Shown here: in pieces, positions 16,323-22,938 of the stretch
How the letters are laid out: each line of letters begins with the position of its first letter
Position numbering within the stretch: position 1 is the first letter of the stretch
NCBI GenBank assembly: GCA_947585425.1
Contig: CANPWZ010000004.1
Coordinates: forward strand, 58,828 to 122,827
Reading direction: 5' to 3'
Length of the DNA: 64,000 nucleotides
Source of the DNA: an uncultured Oscillospiraceae bacterium
GTDB lineage: Bacteria > Bacillota > Clostridia > Oscillospirales > Oscillospiraceae
Notes under the pieces: generated by a model
The model's input: the letters and a program-made list of their open reading frames with translations, nothing else
Told to the model about the DNA's origin: nothing
Database searches by the model: none
Made by a program: the position numbers and the translations under genes

Positions 16323-17333
16323 ATGCCTGAGATGAAATTGTATGTGTATAACGCTGGCAAAGGGGACTGCTTGCTTGTAAAATACCTAGGGAAAAGCGAG
16401 AAATACCGTAATATTATCATTGATTCTGGGACGGGCAGGTTTAAGGGGTGCCTATCTGCACTGGAACGGGAACTTTCTGCAGCCGGTGAGGGGATAGACC
16501 TTGTGGTGTTGACACATGTGGATAACGACCACATCGGGGGACTTCTCGGCCTCGAGAGAACCAATGCGCCGCTTACCGCAGGGGAGTTTATCATAAACCA
16601 TCCAGATGGTGTTGATATTGGCTCCGTGGCAGGAGACGCGCAACTATCGGTGAAGGGAAATGACGAGCTTTATAAAGCCCTTATTAGGCGCAATGCGACT
16701 GTTCACAGTGCAGTTCGCGGGGATATCTTTGAGTTGGACGGAGCGAGGATAAGCATTATTAGCCCGACGCAGGAAAGACTTGACAGGTTATTTACCACTG
16801 TGTTGCCCGATACACCCCTTGGCGGCGGCATAGACTGGGCGGCGGAACTTGTCACCCTTATGTCTGCACCGCTAACGTTGCGAGATACGAGCGTAAACAA
16901 TTTATCCAGCATTATGTTTGTCCTAGAGTACGCCGATGTAAGGCTGCTTTTTACAGGGGACGGTGTTTTTGACGACATTAGGGAAGGCCTCCAGAGTCTC
17001 GGCTTTTGTGAGACTGGGAACAGAGGCATTAGATTTGATGCGGTGAAGCTTCCTCATCACGGCAGTGCCAGAAACTTATCTGAGGAGTGGCCAAAGACGA
17101 TTGATTCTCACCGATTTGTAATTTGCGCCGACGGAGCAGGTCACCCGGATAAGAAGACTATAGCCAAGCTGCTAAAGTGGTACGGCGAGATTGAGATATA
17201 CAGCGGAACAGACTGGTGGAGCAGAGATTTTTTAACCCGTGAGGACACAGAGAGGTTTATTGCTTCGGGAAAGCTGACTTTTTCAAAAGCAGGAGGGGGG
17301 GAACTTGTATGGAAGTCCGAAGCAGCGATATAG
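16323..17333 (+). CDS. Metallo-beta-lactamase-fold hydrolase of a two-gene defence-like module
   Basis: 336 residues from ATG 16323, chosen because GGAGGAG lies 6-7 nt upstream; the upstream in-frame extension has no ribosome site. MBL signature THVDNDHIGG (H65, D67, D69, H70) in the ComEC-like form, then LLFTGDG and LPHHGSARN supplying further metal ligands. No membrane segment is present, so it is a soluble hydrolase rather than a DNA channel. It overlaps the next gene by 25 bp, implying coupled translation. MBL proteins of this type accompany trypsin-like proteases in some conflict systems. The substrate is unknown. Confidence 0.85.
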   Translation: MPEMKLYVYNAGKGDCLLVKYLGKSEKYRNIIIDSGTGRFKGCLSALERELSAAGEGIDLVVLTHVDNDHIGGLLGLERTNAPLTAGEFIINHPDGVDIGSVAGDAQLSVKGNDELYKALIRRNATVHSAVRGDIFELDGARISIISPTQERLDRLFTTVLPDTPLGGGIDWAAELVTLMSAPLTLRDTSVNNLSSIMFVLEYADVRLLFTGDGVFDDIREGLQSLGFCETGNRGIRFDAVKLPHHGSARNLSEEWPKTIDSHRFVICADGAGHPDKKTIAKLLKWYGEIEIYSGTDWWSRDFLTREDTERFIASGKLTFSKAGGGELVWKSEAAI

Positions 17334-20300
17334 AACTGAAGAACAGATGTTGTAGTGTACACATCGCTGATGCTGACGCGAGAGGAGGCCTGGGGAGTGG
17401 ACTACTTTACTATCCGGGTAGCGGGGACAGACTCTACGTATTTACCTGCGCCCATGTGATAAAAGGTTACAGAAAGATCGAAATAGACATTCTTGATCCC
17501 GTAAACACGGAGGAAGATGACTACAATGTTGTTAGACTCGTGGCGCCAGTAAGTCAGGCAGTCTACTCCCCGCTGGAGGTTGTAGAAGAGGATAGACCAG
17601 ATGTGGCCGTCATCGCACTGCGTCGGGATGAGAATTTGAGACTAGAAAAAACGGCATACCGCCTAGGTGAACCTGAGCGCGACACTGCGGTCCTAACCCT
17701 TGGATTCCCCGGGGGATGGCGGTACAACAAAGAGAACCTTCTGATGGCCTTGGATACAATGGAAGGAAGAATTCGCACAGTACCAAAGGGTAGTCCTATA
17801 TTTGACTTCCGGGTAGGGGATGCCTTCCTTGATAATGGTAATCGGATAGATGAGTTGGGGGGCTTTTCCGGTGCGCCGGTTTGGAGCAATCCAGAGGAAG
17901 TGGTCGGCCTCGTGAGCAGCGCAGCCCGCCAAACAGGGTTCAGGGGCAGGGTAAATGCCACAAAGATGCGTTATATCTGGAGTATCATGAAGAACAGCTT
18001 CAATATCGTACTTGAGATGGGCCTGAACGGGATTCCAGAGGAGGATGTTGCTGCGGGACAGGAATTGCTTTTTGATGCAGCCCTACCACAGATAGGTAAT
18101 GACACAAATGAGGTTTGGCTAACGGAACAGTTGCCTGTGATGCGGGCGTATATTGATGACCTGAAGATACAAAAGGCCATGGAACTTGGAGAAGGATTGC
18201 TTGCGGACGACAGATACCCGGTTTGCCAAAAAGGAACAAAACTGCTCCTCATGAGGCACCTGGCTTATTGTTATGACATCTGCGGCTTTCATAGGAAAGG
18301 AGAGGATTTGGAGTACCGAATGATTCAGGAGGGGCTGATAGCCGAACATGACGCTGATCGCTGGATGCAGAAACTGTTTATGGATCAGAGATATGACGAG
18401 CTTCTGGCTTATGCCGCCACAATTGACGAGAGAGACGAGGCCTCTGAGTGGGCCTCTCTGTTTAAGTCCATGGGGGAGGCGTTTGTCCTCCATAAGCCGC
18501 CTGAGGAGACAGTGGGACAGTATATTGACGAAAATGAGCGGCTGCGGATTTCGGTAAAGGACGCGGATACAGAGGCCTTTTATCTGCAGATAATAGGATA
18601 TGTGTACGATCAGTGTTACAGAATCTATGAGAAGGCTATACGATGCATGAACCGCGCATATAGGATAAGCGCAAAGCCCATTATTTTGGAGAACCTCGGC
18701 GCATCATATTATCAGCTGGCGATTAGAGACGCAATTGACAAGGAGAGAATTGTTCTTGAAAGGATAAACAGGAGTCATCTGTATAAGGCTCGTACCTGCT
18801 TTCTTGAGTTGCTGGAGAAAGAGGAAGAACCATGCCTCAGAGAGGCGGTCAGGCGGATTGGTTGGCAGATGTTCCACACTTTCTCGTATTTACAGGATAT
18901 GCGGGGAGTGCTGGAGGTCTTTCCTCTTCTAAGCAAATGGTTTGTGTTCAAGACCTCCGTAGACAGAAGAGAAGTGGAGATACAGTACGCCAATGTTCTG
19001 ACGATGAGCGGGAATATTGACTTTTCCGAGTTTTCTGCGCTCACGGATAATGACAAACTCTTTTTCAGACTGGGTTCCAGATTCAACGATACAATGTCCC
19101 ATTTTGTGGGCCTCACACCTGGCCGGTATGTAGACCCGGAGCTCGAAGAGGAACTTTGTATATTGATAAAGGAAACAAAAAGCGTTTTGCGGAAGTTTGA
19201 GGGAGACATGGCAATGTCGCTGTACCGGTGCCTTGTCATCCTCTACAGCAAGGGCATTCAATTGTTCGGCTGGCGCAGTCAGGAAGCTGTTCGTGAATAC
19301 GCCACGCATTTCAAGGGTATCGGGAATAAAGCCCTTGCAGTTGAGATTGAGGATATGGTCTTCCGCTGTGATCACAGCTATGAGGAATGCCGCAACTATT
19401 TCAAGGGGCTCTTTAGGGAGAACCCGACACATCAGAACTGGTGCCGGTTGTTTGAAACACTCAAGTTCTTTGGCAATCTAAATGAGGCTGACAGATGGTT
19501 TCAGAACCTGTTGTACAACCACCGGGAACTGTATGTTGGCGAGCCGGAATTCGCCATTCGAGGATACTTGGACTTTATCAAAGAGTATAAGCTTGATGCA
19601 GGCAGTGCCATTAAATGTTTCTTGAAGGGTAAGGACTATTTTGAGGACAAGAGTATCGAGAAATTCTGGGAATCGGAGTTGATGCTTGTAACCACTACGC
19701 TTAACGGCCCAGGACGTTTTGAGGAGATTCGCTGTCCGTTTGTAGAGAAAGGACTGGTTCCGGCGGAGAACAATGATCGGGATATTCTATATGTTTATGT
19801 ACTGAATCTCGAAAGGGACAAGGCAGATGAGGTGTTCGAAAGAATACCAAAGGGGATGCAACTTTCAGAGAGTGAGATTTTCTACATTGTGTGGCGGAAG
19901 GGTGCAATGCCGCCCTTCAACGAGAAATGGAACGGAATCGTTCCGGAAAAAATCGAGAATACGTTGTCAAAATACAGATCTTTAGACTACCCTTCAAAAT
20001 CGGAGAGAGCAAAGACAGCAGAACGTTTGGCTCTTGACCGTGTGTGTTGCCTTGACGCTTGGACGCTGTATCTTCTGGCCGAAAACGATATGCTCGAAGA
20101 GCTTGATCGCATGGATCGGGTGTATATCCCGCATATCACAGTGCGGCATATCCTTGATGAGCTACGGTCATGTCCTAACATGGCTCTGCGCGCTGCGCTG
20201 GACTATATAAGTGACTGTGGCAACGTGACGATACGATCGGCGGACTTTGAACATCAGTTAAGCGTCAGAGAGCGTGTCAAATATGACGAGCCTGCATGCG

Positions 20301-20425
20301 TTGTGGCTTTGGCAATGGAGGTAGACGGTATTGCTGTTATCAGCGACCCATGTTCTGATGAAAAGCTTTTGAAGAGTTTTCCCTCGGAAATAGTTTTTTC
20401 AACAGATATATTTGAACTTGAATAG
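17309..20425 (+). CDS. Trypsin-like protease-TPR-PIN protein
   Basis: 1038 residues. Residues 1-220 form a trypsin-like serine protease with a complete triad: H49 (FTCAHV), D98 (PDVAVIAL) and S187 (GGFSGAP). Residues of about 280-900 are helical TPR-like repeats, as in the RCMNRAYRISAKPIILENLGASY region split across several units. The last 130 residues look like a PIN nuclease: D916 (CLDAW), E951 (ILDEL), D993/E994 and D1013 (ISDP) sit at the usual acidic positions. There is no Walker A motif, so it is not a STAND NTPase. A plausible scheme is sensing by the TPR part, activation by proteolysis, and RNA cleavage by the PIN domain. That is inference. Confidence 0.78.
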   Translation: MEVRSSDIELKNRCCSVHIADADARGGLGSGLLYYPGSGDRLYVFTCAHVIKGYRKIEIDILDPVNTEEDDYNVVRLVAPVSQAVYSPLEVVEEDRPDVAVIALRRDENLRLEKTAYRLGEPERDTAVLTLGFPGGWRYNKENLLMALDTMEGRIRTVPKGSPIFDFRVGDAFLDNGNRIDELGGFSGAPVWSNPEEVVGLVSSAARQTGFRGRVNATKMRYIWSIMKNSFNIVLEMGLNGIPEEDVAAGQELLFDAALPQIGNDTNEVWLTEQLPVMRAYIDDLKIQKAMELGEGLLADDRYPVCQKGTKLLLMRHLAYCYDICGFHRKGEDLEYRMIQEGLIAEHDADRWMQKLFMDQRYDELLAYAATIDERDEASEWASLFKSMGEAFVLHKPPEETVGQYIDENERLRISVKDADTEAFYLQIIGYVYDQCYRIYEKAIRCMNRAYRISAKPIILENLGASYYQLAIRDAIDKERIVLERINRSHLYKARTCFLELLEKEEEPCLREAVRRIGWQMFHTFSYLQDMRGVLEVFPLLSKWFVFKTSVDRREVEIQYANVLTMSGNIDFSEFSALTDNDKLFFRLGSRFNDTMSHFVGLTPGRYVDPELEEELCILIKETKSVLRKFEGDMAMSLYRCLVILYSKGIQLFGWRSQEAVREYATHFKGIGNKALAVEIEDMVFRCDHSYEECRNYFKGLFRENPTHQNWCRLFETLKFFGNLNEADRWFQNLLYNHRELYVGEPEFAIRGYLDFIKEYKLDAGSAIKCFLKGKDYFEDKSIEKFWESELMLVTTTLNGPGRFEEIRCPFVEKGLVPAENNDRDILYVYVLNLERDKADEVFERIPKGMQLSESEIFYIVWRKGAMPPFNEKWNGIVPEKIENTLSKYRSLDYPSKSERAKTAERLALDRVCCLDAWTLYLLAENDMLEELDRMDRVYIPHITVRHILDELRSCPNMALRAALDYISDCGNVTIRSADFEHQLSVRERVKYDEPACVVALAMEVDGIAVISDPCSDEKLLKSFPSEIVFSTDIFELE

Positions 20426-20429
20426 CGCA

Positions 20430-20458
20430 TTGACAATGAACATGCGTTGTAGTACAAT
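20430..20458 (+). promoter_or_regulatory. Promoter of the toxin-antitoxin pair
   Basis: TTGACA, 17-bp spacer, TACAAT, 23 bp before the antitoxin ATG. A small palindrome CATTG-A-CAATG overlaps the -35 box and may be the antitoxin's operator. Confidence 0.85.
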
Positions 20459-20481
20459 ACCGGTGAAGGAGTGTGATTGAA

Positions 20482-20775
20482 ATGCCCGGCGATTATAATT
20501 TGAGCGTACGTGTGGATTCTGCATTGAAAACTCAGGCGGAGGAAGTGCTGTCTGACGTAGGGCTGACCCTGTCCGGCGCGTTTACTATGTTTTTGAAGCA
20601 GATCGTTCGGGAGCAGTCGGTGCCGCTCTCTCTGTCGCTGAACTCCAGCAACGCGGTGTATGCCGATCTTCTGGAGGCCCAGACGGAACGAATGAACGGC
20701 TACCAGGGGCGCAACGCCAGAGACGTTTTTTCCGACATGAAACACGCCATCGTAGAGGTCGAAACCAGTGAATAA
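20482..20775 (+). CDS. RelB/DinJ-family antitoxin
   Basis: 97 residues from ATG 20482, with GGAG 10 nt upstream; the in-frame GTG at 20473 is too close to that site. The N-terminus, NLSVRVDSALKTQAEEVLSDVGLTLSGA, is the ribbon-helix-helix DNA-binding pattern of RelB/DinJ, followed by FLKQIV. The C-terminal part is the toxin-binding tail. It neutralises the downstream toxin and normally represses the operon. Overlap with the toxin gene is 8 bp. Confidence 0.9.
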   Translation: MPGDYNLSVRVDSALKTQAEEVLSDVGLTLSGAFTMFLKQIVREQSVPLSLSLNSSNAVYADLLEAQTERMNGYQGRNARDVFSDMKHAIVEVETSE

Positions 20776-21079
20776 GTATGCAGTGATTGTGTCCCGGCGG
20801 GCGGATGAGATGCTGGTCCAGCACGCCAGGTTTTTGGCGAGGGTCAGCGTGTCGGCTGCGGAGCGAATGGTATCGGAATTTGAGTCGTTGCTGGACGCTT
20901 TGGAGGACAATCCCTATCAATACCCGGTGGACGACGACTACAATTTGCCGAAAGGCGCTTATCGCAAAGCGCTGTTTTGCAAATGGTACAAGGCTCTGTT
21001 CAGTGTGAGCGGCAACAAGGTCTATCTGGACGCGGTTGTGGATTGCAGACAGGGGAAGCCCTTAGAAACAGCCCATTGA
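20768..21079 (+). CDS. RelE/ParE-family toxin
   Basis: 103 residues from GTG 20768 inside the antitoxin end. RelE/ParE fold pattern: two N-terminal helices (ADEMLVQHARFLARVSVSAAERMV), then the beta-sheet with YRKALFCKWYKALFSV and VYLDAVVDCRQ. RelE members cut mRNA on the ribosome while ParE members block gyrase; the sequence alone does not decide. Its stop codon ends exactly where the inner arm of attR begins, so the pair sits at the extreme right end of the element and would punish loss of the excised circle. Confidence 0.87.
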   Translation: MNKYAVIVSRRADEMLVQHARFLARVSVSAAERMVSEFESLLDALEDNPYQYPVDDDYNLPKGAYRKALFCKWYKALFSVSGNKVYLDAVVDCRQGKPLETAH

Positions 21080-21115
21080 CAAACACCCTTCACTGAGGTC
21101 ACATCACCTTTAGGT
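21080..21115 (+). other. attR: core plus other arm of the attachment site
   Basis: Inner arm 21080-21109 carrying CCTTCACTGAGGT, then core TTTAGGT at 21109-21115. It is the inverted partner of the attL arm, with 26 of 30 positions matching around TT. Confidence 0.85.
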
Positions 21116-21161
21116 TCCATTTCGGAGACGAGTAGGGGTTCGAGTCCCCTCGGGTGCACCA
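21109..21161 (+). pseudogene. 3' half of host tRNA-Leu(TAG)
   Basis: Begins with the anticodon loop TTTAGGT, then the stem strand TCCAT, a long variable arm, the T arm around TTCGAGT, the acceptor strand CGGGTGC and ACCA. It completes the 5' half at 1578-1616. Alone it cannot fold into a tRNA. Confidence 0.93.
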
Positions 21162-21200
21162 GCTCGTCGCAAGCGCCATATCGTTTGCGACGAGCTTTTT
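21161..21200 (+). terminator. Rho-independent terminator of the host tRNA gene
   Basis: A 12-bp perfect stem (AGCTCGTCGCAA with TTGCGACGAGCT) and a run of T. It is the original terminator of the split tRNA and now follows its 3' half. Confidence 0.9.
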
Positions 21201-21235
21201 CAAGCTCATCGCTCGCTCATTCTGCTGCTCCTCCT

Positions 21236-21268
21236 CCCCCACAAAGCCAAAGGGCGGCTTTGCGGGGG
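21236..21268 (-). terminator. GC-rich hairpin after the GH32 operon
   Basis: CCCCC and CAAAGCC pair with GGCTTTG and GGGGG around a short loop. It lies about 70 bp past the GH32 stop on the minus strand. There is no clear U tract. The rest of 21201-21334 shows nothing else. Confidence 0.45.
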
Positions 21269-21334
21269 CCCATTTTTGGGATATTAAGCCAGCAGGACCA
21301 CCGTACTGATGTACGACAGGGAACGCTGGAGGCT

Positions 21335-22831
21335 TTAATATCCGCCCATCACGATGTCGTATTTCTCCACGCTCATGAGCACTTTGCCCAGGCACTGGAA
21401 GGAGATCCCGTCGGCGGACTGGGGGGTGTAGAAGGTCATGCTCATGACCTGCTCCCCGTCGTTGACGAAGATCTCGGCGCTGAATCGGTCCAGGATGACC
21501 CGCAGCTTGATCTCCCCGCCCCGGTCCCGGACGAAACACTCCCGCATATGGACGAAGTCCCGGTCTACGCCGGAGTGCTCCCGGCTGATGCGGAGAATGG
21601 AGGTCTGGGGGGTGTAGGTGATGGAGGTGTAGTGCTGGCTGCCGGCGGCCACCTTGATGCGGAACTGGGAGTACTTGCAGTCGGCCAGGGGTCGCACCTT
21701 CACCGTCATGTCGATGGTCCGGCCAAACACACCCCGCAGGACGGTCTCCTCCTGCACCGGGATGTCCGTATAGGCGATCTTGCGGCCATGGAGGCTGTCC
21801 AGCTCCCGGATGGGGACCTGGATGACCCGCCCGTCCCGAATGGACAGCTCCCGGGGGAGGGTCATCTGGCCGAACCAGCTGGCGCCGCGGGGCTGGCCGC
21901 CCACACAGGTGTCCCAGTTCTGCATCCAGGCCACCATGATCCGCCGTCCGTCCGGGGCCAGGAGGGTCTGGGGGGCGTAGAAGTCCAGGCCGTAGTCCAC
22001 CGCCTGCACGCCCTCCCGCTCAAAGCGGTGCCCGCTTGGGTCGTAGCGGCCCAGGAGGAACATGGTGCAGTCGCCGTTGTGGAACTCCATGCCCACGGCG
22101 CTCATGTCCTGGGGGCTGCACATGAGGATCTGCCGGCCGTCCAGGGGGAAAAAGTCGGGGCACTCCCACATGCGGCCAAACTCGTTGTAGCAGCGGTCCA
22201 GTACGGTGACGAAGCGCCAGCGCAGCCCGTCGGCGCTCTCAAACAGGAGGATGGCGCCGCTGTCGTCTTCGGTGCGGCAGCCCACCACGCAGCCGTAGGA
22301 GCCGTCCTCGTTCCGGAACATCTTGGGGTCCCGGAAGTCGGTGCGGCTGAAGCCGGCGGGCAGGTCGGCGTCCCCCAGTACGGGGTTTGCCGTCCATTTT
22401 TCGTAGTTGAGCCCGTCCCCGACGGCCAGACACTGGGTCTGGAGGTCCTGCCGGGCGCCGTCCTCCCGGAGCTGGCGCTGCACCCCGGTGTACATGAGAA
22501 GCTGGCGGCCGTCGGGCAGCTCCACGGCGGAGCCGGAGAAGCAGCCCGCGTCGTCGTAGCCGGTATCCGGGGCGATGGCGGCGGGGAGGTACTCCCAGTG
22601 GAGCAGGTCACGGCTCACCGCGTGGCCCCAGTGCATGGGGCCCCACTGGATGCTGTACGGGTGATACTGGTAAAAGAGATGGTACTGGCCTCTGTAAAAA
22701 GAAAAGCCGTTGGGGTCGTTCATCCAGCCCACCCGGGGGGTCAGGTGGAAGAGGGGCCGGTCTCCCCGGCGGATGTTGCCGCCGAACTGCTCCTCGTATT
22801 TCCGGGCCTTTTGCAGTACTTCGCTGATCAT
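21335..22831 (-). CDS. scrB: Cytoplasmic GH32 beta-fructosidase (sucrose-6-phosphate hydrolase type)
   Basis: 498 residues from ATG 22831, with GGGAGG upstream; a frame starting at 22912 runs through a palindrome and is rejected. Standard GH32 catalytic residues: nucleophile D39 in WMNDPNG, FRDP (167-169) and acid/base E223 in WECPD. A C-terminal beta-sandwich module follows. No signal peptide, so it acts inside the cell. It is the last gene of the permease-permease-binding protein operon, so its substrates are probably imported fructo-oligosaccharides or sucrose; the transporter is not a PTS, so a phosphorylated substrate is less likely. The fructose made would go to the fructokinase at 30047. 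Confidence 0.92.
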   Translation of the reverse strand: MISEVLQKARKYEEQFGGNIRRGDRPLFHLTPRVGWMNDPNGFSFYRGQYHLFYQYHPYSIQWGPMHWGHAVSRDLLHWEYLPAAIAPDTGYDDAGCFSGSAVELPDGRQLLMYTGVQRQLREDGARQDLQTQCLAVGDGLNYEKWTANPVLGDADLPAGFSRTDFRDPKMFRNEDGSYGCVVGCRTEDDSGAILLFESADGLRWRFVTVLDRCYNEFGRMWECPDFFPLDGRQILMCSPQDMSAVGMEFHNGDCTMFLLGRYDPSGHRFEREGVQAVDYGLDFYAPQTLLAPDGRRIMVAWMQNWDTCVGGQPRGASWFGQMTLPRELSIRDGRVIQVPIRELDSLHGRKIAYTDIPVQEETVLRGVFGRTIDMTVKVRPLADCKYSQFRIKVAAGSQHYTSITYTPQTSILRISREHSGVDRDFVHMRECFVRDRGGEIKLRVILDRFSAEIFVNDGEQVMSMTFYTPQSADGISFQCLGKVLMSVEKYDIVMGGY

Positions 22832-22868
22832 GGGCGTCCTCCCATATAGTTGGAATCGGTTTGGGTTC

Positions 22869-22906
22869 AAGTACAGCCGCATCCCGCGGGATGCGGCTGT
22901 ACTTGG
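22869..22906. repeat. 38-bp perfect palindrome between binding-protein and GH32 genes
   Basis: Every base pairs across a centre between 22887 and 22888, with no loop. In RNA it gives a very stable hairpin without a U tract. It lies in the 107-bp gap between the solute-binding protein stop and the GH32 start, inside the presumed operon. It may protect the upstream mRNA and lower GH32 expression. Confidence 0.9.
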
Positions 22907-22938
22907 GATCATCGGATCGTTTTAGGGTGATTTGAGAC

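Larger units (their letters stand above)
1611..21111. mobile_element. Integrative mobilizable element in the tRNA-Leu(TAG) anticodon loop
   Basis: The boundaries are set by the split tRNA and the 7-bp shared core TTTAGGT (1610-1616 and 21109-21115). The inferred crossover dinucleotide is TT. The element is about 19.5 kb. It encodes two large serine recombinases, a relaxase and MobC, a RepA-like ATPase and a sigma factor, but no visible type IV secretion genes, so it is best described as mobilizable rather than self-conjugative. Cargo: a replacement tRNA-Leu, type I restriction-modification with a HEPN gene, an MBL/protease-TPR-PIN pair, and a toxin-antitoxin pair. Several cargo genes are visibly poorer in GC than the host flanks, which fits acquisition. 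Confidence 0.93.

Noticed and set aside
17309..20425. STAND NTPase (classical Avs-type) protein
   Set aside because: No Walker A or B motif is visible in the 1038 residues, so the Avs comparison holds only for the MBL and protease parts.
1611..21111. Conjugative (self-transmissible) element
   Set aside because: Relaxase and MobC are present, but no VirB4, VirD4/coupling protein or other pore genes were found, so only mobilizable is supported.
21185..22849. Long plus-strand frames opposite GH32 and, at 22942-24546, opposite the binding protein
   Set aside because: Same antisense effect in high-GC DNA; no motif or ribosome site. The opposite strands carry complete known families.
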